Source of the DNA: Liolophura sinensis
Taxonomy: Eukaryota; Mollusca; Polyplacophora; Chitonida; Chitonidae
Direction of reading: 5' to 3'
Length of the DNA: 64,000 bases
NCBI RefSeq assembly: GCF_032854445.1
Contig: NC_088295.1
Location: forward strand, 71,516,028 to 71,580,027
The stretch's first letter is position 1. Each line of letters begins with the position of its first letter. The notes below the pieces were generated by a model. That model made no database searches, had not been told where the DNA came from, and saw only the letters and a list, made by a program, of their open reading frames with translations. Shown in pieces: positions 36,589 to 48,735 of the stretch. The position numbers were made by a program, and so were the translations under genes.

Positions 36589-39039
36589 CCACTTTTACGC
36601 GCAATCCCTATAGAGGGAGGTAAATGTTCTCACACTGTGCCCTGCAACACTAAGGCTGGACCTCAGCAGACCTTCATAGTGAAGAGTGATTGTTGACAAT
36701 CTCATACTATGATGCCTGTTCACCTGAGAAAAGTTCACGTCAAAGTGTGTCAAACAAACCAGTGCAAAAGGGTCATCAAACCGCCAGAGTGCTAAATGAA
36801 CTGACATTAACGTCTGTTTATATGCTGTTTGTTGAGAGTTGTTTTTAACGATGTGCCATTCTTGACGCAACATATCACACCCATGGACGTATCATGAAGA
36901 TATAGTGGTACCGCACTATACGAAGGACTACCGCATACAGGGTAAAAACAGAGCTGCGATGACAGTGTGACAGTTATGCCAATGTGATACGGCATAGGTA
37001 TATCCCACTTTTATTTCCGCACTGCACAATACACGTGGCGTTATTCATGTATGATCTCGGACTTCGCTCAAAACAACGATTAAAATCATGGTAGACTATC
37101 AATCAGAAAGAAGTAATAGCTTATAACAAGGAGGCAAATGGTCAACTCAACATTTCCTATGGTGCTTTTGAATTATGAAATAAACAAGATAACATGCGAT
37201 TATCAGGAATAAAATAAGGTAAATGAAACGCGAGGCTCAAGGTCCTTTCCTACAAAGTTCACAGAAGATTTAGAAGTCGCGATTTTCCAGTCGTCTTCGT
37301 AAATCGAAAGAAAAAATCTTTACTAAATGACAGCAGCTCTTAGAGCAGCATGACGCAGTCATGTTATTGTATTGATAAAATAGTAACTTCGGCGTATCAT
37401 AAATTAATCTTATCACAGATGTGGGTTGGTTTAGGGAATTAAGTGTCGATTAATTATTTAAGCCTTGATATGGCTTAAACCTTGCTTATGGCTCACTGGA
37501 AAGTTCTGAGCATTCTAGGTCAACTTTAGTTTTGTCTGTTTCATTTTTCTTTTGAAGGTAATTTGCAGTCAGACTTGTGTCACACTGCGAATCACGGAAA
37601 TTTAGGTGCACAGCGCAAGGATGAGCCACACCGCTGTAGTCAGAAATACTGGGTGCAACAAGTTTCCAGGCCTACACTTTTCCATGATGCTATTCAGTGA
37701 AAAATGTTTCGAAACATGCCATCTTAACAGATCTGCACCGAGGTTGTCTAATCTAACGTGATAACAAACAATGAAGTTGTTTTGAAATGGGACATGTGGG
37801 ATCAAAAAGAGCGCATTAAAAACAAAAAATAAGACAAATCACAAGAATAGTATATCCGAAGATTGGTTATTTTATTTCTTTATTTATTTGTTTACGTGTT
37901 TAAAGATAATTAAATTCATTTTTAGGGGGCATTGTACTCAAAAATTATGTTGTAATTTGTTGTGGAAATTTGTTTTCCGAATATTGATCTGGAGGGTCCA
38001 TCATGAATCATGAGCAAAGGCTGGTGTACGAATGAATCCAATATCTAGACTCAAGCAAGACCAGCTACGACCGTTTCAACAATTCTATATTCCATGGGAT
38101 TGAATGACCGCCCTTTGTTTCTGCGGAATTGCGAGACAAATATCCGAAGACATAAGTTAGGACCTTTGATATCATAACTTTTACAAATTGGGGCTTCATT
38201 GCCAAAATATCCGACTCGAATAATCAGAGTGAAATAATGGAGGTACCTAATGTTTTATCTTTAACCTTTAGGAATTGTTAAAATGCAAGGATCTGTCCAC
38301 ACCCTGGACTGGGATTTGTCTGCATTTGAATCATTACAGTAGGTTTTAAACCTTCCTTTTGAGTCGAAAGCAGTATATTAAAGTTCATTATTTCGCTCTA
38401 AAATACATTCGTTCTCATTTATGGTTTCTTATACGACAAAATAAGCTCTGACATAATTATATCAGCCACGCTGTAAATAAAGGGAGGCACTTTTCACAGG
38501 TCTGGTTATCGTTCGAGATGGGTTTATTCTGAATGTCTTTGGTTAAATTAGCGGTTACGGGCGATCGATAAGGGTGTATAATAACTATTCCAACAAAATT
38601 TGTGGCAATTTATGTTCATATTGCAACGGCTTGTAATGTGGAACAGGGCTATTAAATTCATCAGACTGTTTCGCCTGAGTTTGTTTACACAAACACCTTA
38701 GAATATCTCTGAGGGTAGGTCCTAGATCTCAGACTTTTACCCAAAGCTACCTAATTAGCCATCTTCGGCTTTGGACAGGGAATTTGTGGATTTCCTCGCT
38801 CTCCCTTTGATGCGCCTGTTTGCGCAGTATGGCGTTTGACCTCTTGTCTTCCAGCAATATGGTGTACATATCTGCGTTCTTTCATATCTGCTCTTCCACC
38901 CATTTATGTCATTCACAGCATTACTTGAATTGGCTAACCACAATTTTGGTCACTTTCGTCAGCCTCGTCTTAATCATTCCAGTTCTTTTCCTTGCCCACT
39001 GGCCATAACTCTCAATTTTTCTTCAGCGCGCTAGTCTTC
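36589..39039. other. No identifiable feature
   Basis: No open frame above about 92 codons, no recognised protein, no array. Confidence 0.4.
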
Positions 39040-40190
39040 TTACAATACGGAGCAGTAAAACGATGTGGTGAAAATGAAATTTTTGGAAGAGGAAAAAATT
39101 TTTTTGGAGATTAAAAAAAAATGACATGGAAAAAAAATTCGGAGGAAGAAAACTTAGTTGGCCAAGCACAGGCCGTTTGCCATCAAACAGCCAATATGGC
39201 AGCCAAAGACACCCATCTCTCACTGATAACTACATGTTTTGACTACGGTCTTACCATGAGATAAATAATTTGTATTTTAAATCACGAACAAGGATTACAA
39301 TGGGCTTGATCGCATACAGAGGTCAATTCTAATCTGTTTAAAAACACATATTCCCAGCTGCCATGCTCAGTGCTTGTGAACTTCATGTACATGCTCGACG
39401 GACACATCTAGGTCTACGCAGAAACAGTGACGTACTGAAAGAATAAAAGAATAAATCGCTTTAGACCGACTTATTTTAGGCGGGCAACGCATTTCCCTAT
39501 ATCAACGAGGCAGCTTATCAATAACAGATTCAAAGAGACATATATGGACCAAATAAAAATAAAATACAAAATACAGCGTGCAGCCCCGCTCTTGTATAGC
39601 CCTTATAGTTGAGTTCTTTCCATCTCAACTGCAACAGTTATATGTGAGACACTACTCGAATACATGTACTTGATCCAGTTAGGTTGGAACTAAGGCAAGC
39701 TTTAAGATCAAATGCCTTAACTTCATGTCATATACATGTCAGAGGACTGCTGTGATAAATTTTAAACTTATCGTATTATTTGGTTGAATGTTTTCTTTAT
39801 TAATAATAATCCCAGATTGTTGGTTATACTTTCCTTGCCGTCCAAAAGAACATTTTGGGACTGAGAAATTGTAATTTGCAAGCCATAAAAGTTAATTTGC
39901 AAAAGCATAATGACACTGACCATCAGGCAATGGCCACCTATGTATAAGATGAGATTATAGCCTAACCCTTAATTATGACTGGTCAATTAAGTAGGGGCCT
40001 CGACTTGTAAACTCGGGGCCCTGACGGAACTCGGGGTCTCGATTTATAAACTCGGGCTCCGACTTTCAAAGTCAGCGGTTAAAAAAAAACAATTTCTCGT
40101 CCAAAAAAATTTTTTTCACCATGTAATTTTTTTCTCTTCCCAAAATTTTTTTCACCATGTCACTAATACGGCTCCGTGGAGTCAGCCTTT
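39040..40190. mobile_element. Candidate 1.15-kb element with inverted ends of about 100 bp
   Basis: The left end, 39040-39145 (TACGGAGCAGTA, ATGTGGTGAAAA, TTTTTGGAAGAGGAAAAAAT), aligns with the reverse complement of 40085-40185 (CACGGAGCCGTATTAG, ACATGGTGAAAAAAA, TTTTGGGAAGAGAAAAAAA). Each end holds two degenerate units of about 45 bp. The interior has no recognisable transposase. Near the right end sits a short tandem repeat (about 40004-40075). It fits a non-autonomous DNA transposon or a pair of foldback repeats. The low complexity of the arms lowers confidence. Confidence 0.5.
40004..40075. repeat. Short tandem repeat of about 20 bp units, about four copies
   Basis: CTCGACTTGTAAACTCGGGG, CCTGACGGAACTCGGGG, TCTCGATTTATAAACTCGGG and CTCCGACTTTCAAAGTC follow one another. 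They lie inside the right part of the candidate inverted-repeat element. Confidence 0.75.
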
Positions 40191-40748
40191 ACTGGTGAAA
40201 GATTGTCTTGGCGGATGTTTCAGGATATACTCAAGAACTAATGCAGCAGGATTCAGGGTTATGATTAGAGGAAATTGTGAGAGCTCAAAGGACATCAAAG
40301 CACCATGAAATACATCAGAAACTTCCTGATGAAAATCTATAGCTCAGTCATCTAAGTCAATCATCTGAACGATCAGTTGTTGAACCTCCTTCTCCAATAC
40401 GTAATATCATCACTTTTCGAATTGCTCTTGAGTTTGTTGTCTCTAAATTTTGTTTTATTAGAAAAATGCAATGTATTATGATTTCTTCATTGTGATCTGA
40501 TTTCTTTGTACCACACATCTTATCGTCACATTTGTTGAAATATTACATTTTATAGTACGAAAGGATTTATGTATTTATTTTGGCCAGCACAAACACAGTT
40601 CCTATATATCTATACATCTTGCCCAATGATGTTTATGCGACTTTATACCTTTGTCACTTAATTTCCAAATTATTATAGGGCAGTACATCGATCCCTACTA
40701 CAAAGAGAGTGACAGCATGTTACACCCTAAGTAAGCTTCCACTCAGCC
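40191..40748. other. No assignable feature; weak coding-like stretch
   Basis: On plus from about 40205 a frame runs roughly 90 codons with two internal stops and reads plausibly (for example EEIVRAQRTSKHHEIHQKL). I recognise no family, and chance is a sufficient explanation. Confidence 0.3.
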
Positions 40749-41042
40749 ACAACCGATAGGGGGCGCCTCCGTGGCTCAAATGGTTAGCGCGGTAGCGCAG
40801 CGTAATGACCCAGGAGTCTTTCACCAATGCGGTCGCTATGAGTTCAAGTCCAGCTCTTGCTGGCTTCCTCTCCGGTCGTACGTGGGAAGGTCCGGCAGCA
40901 ACCTGCGAATGGCCGTGGGTTTCCTCAGGGCTCTGCCCGGTTTCCACCCACCATAATGCTGGCCGCCGTCGTATAAGTGAAATATTCTTGAGCAAGGCGT
41001 AAAACACCAATGAAACAGATAAATAAATAAACAACCGATAGG
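40749..41042 (+). mobile_element. Full-length family-A SINE with perfect 12-bp TSD
   Basis: ACAACCGATAGG occurs at 40749-40760 and 41031-41042. The 270-bp insert (40761-41030) has a tRNA-like head, a body with CTGGCTTCCTCTCCGG and CAGCAACCTGCGAATGG, a CTCTGCCCGG segment that can pair with itself, the 3' core GCCGTCGTATAAGTGAAAT with GGCGTAAAACACCAAT, and a GATAAATAAATAA tail. This is the best reference copy of family A here. It is inserted inside the left part of the dispersed repeat that recurs at 63 kb. Confidence 0.97.
40772..40850 (+). promoter_or_regulatory. Internal Pol III A and B boxes of the 40.8-kb SINE
   Basis: A-box-like TGGCTCAAATGG at 40772-40783 and B-box-like GTTCAAGTC at 40842-40850, as in tRNA-derived polymerase III promoters. 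Current activity is unknown. Confidence 0.65.
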
Positions 41043-41985
41043 TTTGACATCGGATACGAAACGTGGCTATCAAACAGTGAAATGATGTCTTCAATTTCCC
41101 CGACCTCTCACTTTTTGTGTGATAAGGTTTTCTCTGTTTGACAGCACCGTGAAAAATCTTCTACATATACCCAGTGAAGGCATACATATTATTGGCAAAG
41201 AGTTGCGTTATACGAAAGACACTTCTACTTCACTTTGAGGATTTATTGATATTTAGCTTTGATATTTTCCTGGATTATGGGAATAATTACAAAGATCGGA
41301 TTCAGAGTGTTTCCTAAGATTTCATGAATTTTCAAGTTTGTCAGTTTTATAAGTTTACAGTATGTTCTCCAGAAAACAGGATTAGTTCAAGATACAGAAT
41401 TAAGGAAATACATGACAATATGTGAAGATAACAACTGACAGGAATTATTACGTAACTTATTTAAAACCCATACAACACAAAGACAAGAACTTGTTACACT
41501 GTCTTAGGAATGTTTACGACCATTTACAATTGGCATGTACAGACATGGACTTTGAATGACCTCTAAACACCTAGTATATATTCCATCAAGGTTTTTGATG
41601 AGCTTGTTTAGCAACTTAAATTTACTCTGGTTTAATGTGACACGAGCATAATACGGTATACAGCAGGATCCGTTGCTGTCATGGTCACCGCCAAAAATGT
41701 GCTTGGCAACGATGTATAAGAAAGTGAAAGCCCTGTGTAGTTTTTATTTCTGAACATCCTAATTGTAGATGGTATGGGAGAAAAGCAATTTTTTGAGAAA
41801 TAATGACTTGTCCTAGTCTGTGGCCATTGTGGTTTATTTGAGCAGTGATAACTAACTTAGATACCAAGGTATATTATTATAGGTTGATGATCAGAGTTTC
41901 GCTTTGCAAATGATAGATCCAGGTTCAACTCCCAGACGGGTCATGGCTAATAATTCAAACTGGCAATCTTGGAGCTTTCAAAGGA
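41043..41985 (+). repeat. Dispersed repeat, copy 1 (of two)
   Basis: It lines up in order with 62982-63990 on the same strand. Shared blocks include GACATCGGATACGAA, GATGTCTTCAATT, CTCTCACTTTT, GTGATAAGG, TTCTCTGTTTGACAGCACCG, CTCTGGTTTAA with TGACACG, AACATCCTAATT, and near the end AACTGGCAATCTTG. The left edge extends a few dozen bases beyond the SINE at 40749-41042, so that SINE inserted into an existing copy. Near the right end a tRNA-like piece with GGTTCAACTCCC is present. No open frame is conserved. The repeat may be a fragment of a larger unrecognised element. Confidence 0.8.
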
Positions 41986-43770
41986 AATCGACCAATTACT
42001 TGTTGGTCATGTTTGTCTTTAAGTTCCTGTCTCTCGCTGCTCTGGTTTTGCTCTCTATGCATTAATCTTTTTATATCGTACAAAAGTCTTCGAAATTCAG
42101 AGACTTCAGGTGTTCTAGAACCTTAGGTGGCAATTGTGGGGTGTCTGACATGAAATTCACTGGAGATCATCTGCTTTCCACGAAAGTGGCATGAGCATTA
42201 AGCTCCATTTTTGGGGGGGAGAGGGGGGGGGGAGGTTGTGAATCTTTGTCAGGCACTTAGGAAATGCCAAAGGTTGGTGGTTTACTCTGGATATACTTCA
42301 ATTTTCTCCATTAAAAATTACTACTGTAAAATATTCTCGAAGAAGCGTTATACATTAGTCAACAAATAAAAATTGACTGAATAAGGCGCCATTGTTGATA
42401 TCCTTGGCATACAAGGAGACATGTATTCGTGATAATGTCCTAGCACATGTAATGTTGAATGACTTTGAAACCTCTGTGCATTATACAAGAGGATATATAG
42501 TCGTGGGAGTATCTAATGTTAAAAGTTACCCCTAAGAAAGGAAGAAATGTGCCAAATGAAAATAGCAATAGTGAGAAAGTTTCGAAAACACCAGAACACT
42601 CAACGTCTGAGACCGATACACGTGCCCGTTCAAGCCTAACAGCGGTCATTATAACACTACGCATACCCCATCCTGACACCTGTCAGTCGGAAATAAGTGT
42701 TTATTATGGTTAGAGGTCCATACTGTTTGCTTCGCTGAGAGTGCTTTACTTTCGTCGTTCTATAGTGACGGCTTGTGGTAAAGTCTGTCTACTTCGTGAT
42801 TCATGCTCCTTTGAGCGCAAAGAGAGGAGTGTGTTTCTACGGAAAATATCCGTAAGCCATTAGCTGATTACACGCGAACTGCCACTTGACATTCTACATT
42901 GATGTATTTTGTTGATCGGCAGAAGTTCTCTAACAACAATATTTCTATGTTGTTCCTTATACATGCAGCCTGTGACGTAGTCATATATCTGGAGTTCAGT
43001 TTTGAGTCAGGGCTTCCCTAAGACTTTGGAATAGACCGCCTACCTTATGCACAAGCTATGGAAGATAACAGTTTAGTTGATACAAAGTCCCCAGCCACAC
43101 CTTTACGCCAGTAAGATCTGCATCGGAATCTTCTGCTAGTATAGTACACCTAACAGTTTATGTGAGAACGTGAGGGGGTAAAATGGAGTGTTAGACTCTC
43201 TTGTTCATCGTCTAAATGTCTTGATGGGCATCGAGAATACATGCCTGTCAAGTAGTAAAGGTAAGACAGCACATTAAGTTGAAGATCATTAGCCCAAAGC
43301 GGTAAATATTCATGACTTTTGACTAAAATAGGCAAAAAAAATTGTTAGGTGTTGAAGGCTATTGTTTCCGACCTTAGCGAATGGATATATGGAGACCAAC
43401 ATCCAAATTTTGTGAAGTCTTCCTGTAAGCCGACTTTTAAGAAGATTTGATAACATCTTGCGTTATCAAATATTGTATCCAAAATTAAATGTTATATTTT
43501 TGGGCTATTAATTTGGATCTAATTTATCAAATTTAACACTTGGCTAGTGTTTAATTTGTGGATTTTCAAAAGATGATCGTAATACCAAATGAAAAAGACT
43601 GTGATAAACAATGCAGCCCCCACCATCGGTTTGAAGCATCACCTCAAGCATACTGTCAATTTCGCGGAAACCGAACCAATTAAGAACTCTCCTTTGCCAT
43701 AACTGATGTGAGTGAAATGATATTTTTAATATAGATGCAGTGTGTAGAGGAAATCAGCGCGAATTAGGGT
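41986..43770. other. No identifiable gene
   Basis: Contains a G-rich tract (listed separately) and open frames under 80 codons. Confidence 0.4.
42213..42236 (+). other. Poly-G tract, candidate G-quadruplex
   Basis: Seven Gs (42213-42219), then AGA, then ten Gs (42223-42232), then AGG. There is enough for four G-runs on the plus strand. Such tracts are also prone to length errors in assemblies. Confidence 0.55.
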
Positions 43771-44163
43771 ACTTAGGGCTAGATTTATTTATTTATTTCA
43801 ATGGTGTTTTACGCCGTACTCAAGAATATTTCACTTATACGACGGCGGCCAGCATTATGGTGGGTGGAAACCGGGCAGAGCCCGGGGGAAACCCACGAGC
43901 ATCCTCAGGTTGCTGGCAAACCTTCCCACGTACGACGCTTATACGGCGGCGGCCAGCATTATGGTGGGTGGAAACCGGGCAGAGCTCGGGGGAAACCCAC
44001 GAGCATCCTCAGGTTGCTGGCAAACCTTCCCACGTACGCCCTGAGTGGAAGCCAGCATGAGCTGGACTTGAACTCACAGCGACAGCATTGGTGAGAGATT
44101 CCTGGGTCATTAAGCTGCGCTAGCGCGCTAACCAACTGAGCCACGGAGGACTTAGGGTTAGAT
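43771..44163 (-). mobile_element. Full-length family-A SINE with 104-bp internal tandem duplication
   Basis: ACTTAGGGCTAGAT (43771-43784) and ACTTAGGGTTAGAT (44150-44163) are a 14-bp TSD with one mismatch. The insert on minus has a complete tRNA-like head (A-box-like TGGCTCAGTTGG, B-box-like GTTCAAGTC) and an (AAAT)n tail at the left. Between head and tail the segment starting CTTATACG and CGGCGGCCAGCATTATGG (plus-strand reading) is present twice, at 43834-43937 and 43938-44036. The copies are nearly identical, so the duplication is young. Other copies in the window have one such segment. Confidence 0.95.
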
Positions 44164-46770
44164 ATGAGAAATATAAACGTCTACAACATGTAGAGTACAC
44201 TAGGCTAAATCGACGACGGCAGTGTGATAGCAAATGGTAACACATAACCACATCCTCGCTAGGTTAACCCTTAATCTCTCCAGGTTTGAATCTGGCATCT
44301 TTGAGCGCTGATATGAGTTTACATGTAGCTTAAATAAATGTAACACGTTTCGACCAAAACGAGAGCAAATTAAGGGGCTTATGGTGCCGATCGGACTATA
44401 CGATTTAAATGTGCACTGCAAAGATCAAAACAACTTGGATTTCTGCAAGAGGAACATTTGAATGAAGATATGTGGTGGGAGATTTCAGTGCCTAACGTCT
44501 GCTTGTATCTTAACCGAACTACCTGCAGTCCAGATCAGTCAAGGGTCCAACTTAGCCAAGACATCGGCTGTGAACTTGAAATATTTGGTAAGGTCCAGTT
44601 CACAGCCGAGAAGCTATCCACAGTAAAGTATGTATAAAGGAACAGAACCCTCCGCCGACTTGCGAGAAAACACTTTCGTCTCATCGGCAAAGTGAATTAC
44701 CTTCGCTGACGGCTTCGTGGTCTTCTGGACAATTTTTGTCTCATTTCGTGGCGTATACAAGTGGTAATTCCGTAATATCTCGCTTTCAGAGACTTACTCA
44801 CAAATGTCAACACGTCTTCATTTGACACGTGCTGCTATCTTCGAGAGAGGCGCACGCGCACACGTGGTTGACGTTTATGTGGTGACAAACAAAAACCTCG
44901 CAGTTACAGCGTCAGATTTTTTTGTGAATTTAAAAGCATCTGGCACTTCATACTTCATTCAACAATTAACTTTCAAAACAACATCGTTTTCCATCTTTGC
45001 GTGCATTTGTATAGATTGAAATACATCATGTCAGATTTTTAATAGACGTCAACGTGATTGACGTACCGGTTAAGGACAGTTGGGTAGGATTGCAACGGTC
45101 TCCGCATATCAGGACATATAAGCTCACCTTCGCTCGGATGACGATTGCACCCGATTATGACATTGTATTTGTATTCCGGTACCCCATCGACAAACCTCGC
45201 TGGATAAGCAAATTCTTAAATTTTACAATGAGGATTATTCTGCTGTAGGCAAATATGGGCGGATCGCCCAGAATCACTGGTAGTGTGACTCTAAGTTCTG
45301 TCTGATACCGCTAATAAGAATGATTTCACTTTTCAGTAAGTACTGACGATAAATGTACATATGCAATATTGTGAACCAAATATCAAATCAAAATTTTATC
45401 TTTCATCAAACATTAATCCCCCCTGTATAGTAGGCATCAAAATACATTCTGTTCCACTTTGTAGATACATAAGGCTTCTAATTTGTAGTCAAAATGAGAA
45501 AAGAAAACATTAGATTTGGTCTACTGTCTTCTCAAAGAAGATGGTGTTGAACTCAAATAGAGTGTTACGTGTGTGCGAAATACTAAGGCGTGAATATCGG
45601 TCGAATTTGTTTTAAAACAAAATAATGTGCGCACATATTTAATTTTCCGAAATTCTTCCATCTTTTTGGAAAATATGATATAAAAGAAAAGAAAAGAAAT
45701 CATTCGATTCAATAATCAAATACTTTTGGGTCCGTATTAAACCATACACATTATCTGAACCTGCTAACTTAAAGTGCACATTAAACCAAAAGTAATGTGT
45801 GACCCATGTGAAAGGTTACAGAGAATCAGGAATGTCCAGAAATACCTTAAATTTCTGTTGTTTTTTGTGTTGACCAAGAAATTCCACAAAACCATTTATT
45901 ATTTTAGCGCCTAAATCCATTAAAACGTACTGGAATGATCTTACGGCAGATTTTCAGAAAGGATTTGAACTTTCTTCAAAATGTTACACAGACAGATAGC
46001 TGAAATTCTTTCGAAGAAAGTTGTATAAAGTAGTGTACAGTAGATGAGCCACGAAAAGTCACCCGTATTTTATCCTACTTTAAATATGTTTTATGACGAA
46101 ACCAAAATGCTAAAAAGAAATGAAAATAGTTTTGAGGACGGTTTGGGCTCGAACTTGAGACCCCAGTGGTCAGAGGATAGTAATTGGAGAGAATATCGCT
46201 ATAGCAAAAAAGAAATAGAGAATATTCTTTACTACGCAATGTGAATCCAAATGTAGCTAAAATTATGCATGATGATTCATAACAATATCAGTATAACACA
46301 ACCCAAAAGATGTGCATTCTCTACAGCTTTAACAAGATTAAAAGTCATCTATGGAGCCATAGCAAAGCAGTCAGTCATTAGGCAATCTTAATCTGACATA
46401 GCCAGCCTTAAATTATGTCTATTTTATATTGTCTTTTAACAAGTACACCTTAGATTGGTTGATGACGTGACTGCGTACATCTAATTAAAACAACAAACAG
46501 AAAATCTTGAGTTGACAGCCTCGTTGAGCTACATTAACAGAGAGGCTGTCGGTTTCCACCAAGTGCCTAAGCGTCATTTACCGCTGTGGTTTTCAGGGAT
46601 CATTCTCTAAGACGCGTTAGGACAGGCTACCATCTGAGTTAGTAAACAAAGTGGGTGTTTCGTTTTGCATGCCTTTTGCATACAAAGAACGCCAAAACTA
46701 TTAAGTGTCAAGCCGGCACTGTGCATTCTCTTGATGGCCGGAAGTCATTTTGAAGTGGGTGAAAAGCGGG
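44164..46770. other. No identifiable gene (2.6 kb)
   Basis: Contains a perfect-stem hairpin (listed separately) and open frames under 75 codons. No array or transposon end was recognised. Confidence 0.4.
44565..44608. repeat. Perfect 12-bp inverted repeat
   Basis: CGGCTGTGAACT (44565-44576) and AGTTCACAGCCG (44597-44608) are exact reverse complements separated by 20 nt. A chance origin is possible at this length, but the GC-rich stem stands out in AT-rich surroundings. Confidence 0.8.
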
Positions 46771-46922
46771 CTTACGTGCGAAGGTCTGTCAGCAACCTGC
46801 GGATTGCGGTGGGTTTCCCCCGGGCTGTGCCCGGCTTCCTCCCACCATAACGCTGGCCGCCGTCGTATACGTGAAATATTCTTGAGTACGGCGTAAAACC
46901 CCAATCAAATAAATAAGTAAAT
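46771..46922 (+). mobile_element. 5'-truncated family-A SINE
   Basis: Begins within the body (CTTACGTGCGAAGGTCTGTC) and runs through CAGCAACCTGCGGATTG, CCCCCGGGCTGTGCCCGG and the full 3' core to an AAATAAATAAGTAAAT tail. It lacks the head and promoter. I found no convincing TSD. Confidence 0.9.
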
Positions 46923-48368
46923 CAGTCTTAGGCCGTTTGTTTCTGTTAATTCTTTTCTAAGTAGTCTCATCACAGACGTTTACCGAACGAAAGCTAAACG
47001 TTGTTTAGTGCGAACAAGCAAAAGGGGTCACTAGACATTCATTCGTTCTCACGTCGTCTCGCGACAGAAGACATTTGTCTTATTACATTATTTTTACGAG
47101 TTTTCTTTTCGTTGAATCTTAGATGTGTTCACACACGCAAGACACGGATCAGATTTTCTTAATCTGACAGCACACTGTATTTTCTTCTCTTCAGTTTATC
47201 CGCCTTAATAGATATTTACAGCGCTGAATCATTATGCATTAGCTACAATTCAGTTCACATTGCGTAGTAAAGAATATTGATATATTAAATGACATGTACA
47301 AATAAATCACGCTGACTAAAGGCTGATTTAACATGGCTGTGTACAGAAGTAGGGCTTATGTAGAAACATTTCTTTTTAGCCTAATTCTCACAAAGGAAAA
47401 TCAAAACATCTATTATCGAATTCTATTTTATCTTTCTCAGGAATTTCATTGATCTCATCCAAATTGGTGTGTTCGTAAAGTGTACTATGCAATGCCTTGG
47501 TGCACAATTGATGTCGGGGTCTTTCATCTTCTTCGCGGTGCTGAGGATGGAAATCATCGTTGAGGCTTTGTGCGTATTTCATGCCAAGCGTAATGAATTG
47601 AATGAAACTAGGTATGGCGTGTATTTTCGTATGGCCAATAATAAAAGGAACATACGGTAGCATCAACATTATTTTGCTTCGCCAGCGAGCCACCTTTATG
47701 CATTGATCACGTATTTTCCTCCTGGCTTTTTTGTAAGGCATTGATTGATCTTAAGTAGTTTGAGGAATAGGTTGCCGCAAGACAATAGCCTTTTTATCTC
47801 TGAAAACACAAAGATCTCATCGTCAGGCTATTTTGGTAAGCGTTGTTTACTTCCTGGGATATGAAACATCTCTGTAATCTGTATACATCTCGATCTGTTC
47901 AATTCCAGCCTTTCCTTTCCGGAGACTGATGCAGGCAGGCAATGTCACGGCGTTCTAAAAGCTCTTCAGACAAGAGATTACTCTCTATAAAAGTAATATA
48001 CATGTCTCAACTTGCTCTCTTATGAATATAGTTGAATGAATATTTAGCAGAGTAGTGGGACACAGAAAGTTAATCAGTGCTGACTCAGAGAGCTAGAAAC
48101 GAGGAAATGGCATACAAAATCTTTTCGCCTCTCTCATCTGTTTCACTGCTTCATTTAACAGGAACTGAGCACAGGTCTCCTTTACATACAATATTATAAA
48201 AGCACTCGGTTAGGGGTTTTGTTTAAATTTTCCTGTACAGTTTCAATATTGTTCCGGAGACTTCGTGACAATGAGCAGTCGATCCCTCTCGTAAGACTGT
48301 TGTACGTGAAAAAGATATTTCTAGTTTTGTTTTCCATACCTTCGTTACATTTCTTTGGTAAACCTTTG
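46923..48368. other. No identifiable feature
   Basis: A 117-codon open frame on minus (47388-47741) has no recognisable domain or splice context. Nothing else was seen. Confidence 0.4.
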
Positions 48369-48735
48369 CGAATGGATTATGAATGAATGAAGGAATGCTT
48401 GGAGTTTTACGTCGTACTTAACAATTTTTCAGTCATATGGTGACGATGAGCCTTATAGATATGATGTGTCTATAACGTGTCTTCTTGTTCCAGGGCGAAT
48501 CCATGCCGCCAAAGTGCTGCTGCCACTGAACAATCACGCTGAAGACACCAGACATGACACTCCACCTAGTCACATTATACTGACAACGGGCCAACCTGTC
48601 ATGTTTTCTTACTCTAACCTCTCAGTGTGAGTGCCAAGCGAGGAAACAACAAGTACCACGTTTATAGTCTTTGGTATGATCCGACCAGGGTTTTGATTCC
48701 GGGTCTCCCACCTTCGAGGCTCTAAGCCGAATGGA
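48369..48735 (-). mobile_element. Full-length family-B SINE with 8-bp TSD
   Basis: CGAATGGA occurs at 48369-48376 and 48728-48735. The 351-bp insert on minus starts with a tRNA-like segment (CTTAGAGCCTCGAAGGTGGG). It then carries a body matching the 8.1-kb copy (plus-strand words GCCGCCAAAGTGCTGCTGCC, GCTGAAGACACCAG and TCTAACCTCTCAGTG, each the complement of that copy). The 3' core TATGACTGAAAAATTG with ACGACGTAAAACTCCAAGC follows, then a CATTC/ATTC tail. The near-equal length to the other full copy (349 bp) fixes the family size at about 350 bp. Confidence 0.92.

Noticed and set aside
31785-38130. Possible dispersed repeat between about 31790-31850 and 38050-38130 (AGCTACGACCG, CCTTTGTTTCTGCGG-like)
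   Set aside because: Only two short matches in otherwise dissimilar sequence.
40761-40855. Possible genuine tRNA gene
   Set aside because: The tRNA-like segment is the head of a TSD-bounded SINE that continues into a non-tRNA body and tail.
40720-41094. A 124-codon minus-strand frame, and similar frames at 27.7-28.0, 43.74-44.1 and 46.7 kb sharing motifs such as SLIRRRPALWWVETGQSP
   Set aside because: These are antisense translations of the family-A SINE. The shared peptide reflects shared SINE sequence, not a protein family.
47388-47741. 117-codon minus-strand frame, Arg/Lys- and Glu/Asp-rich in parts
   Set aside because: No family recognised, no second exon evident. Chance cannot be excluded.
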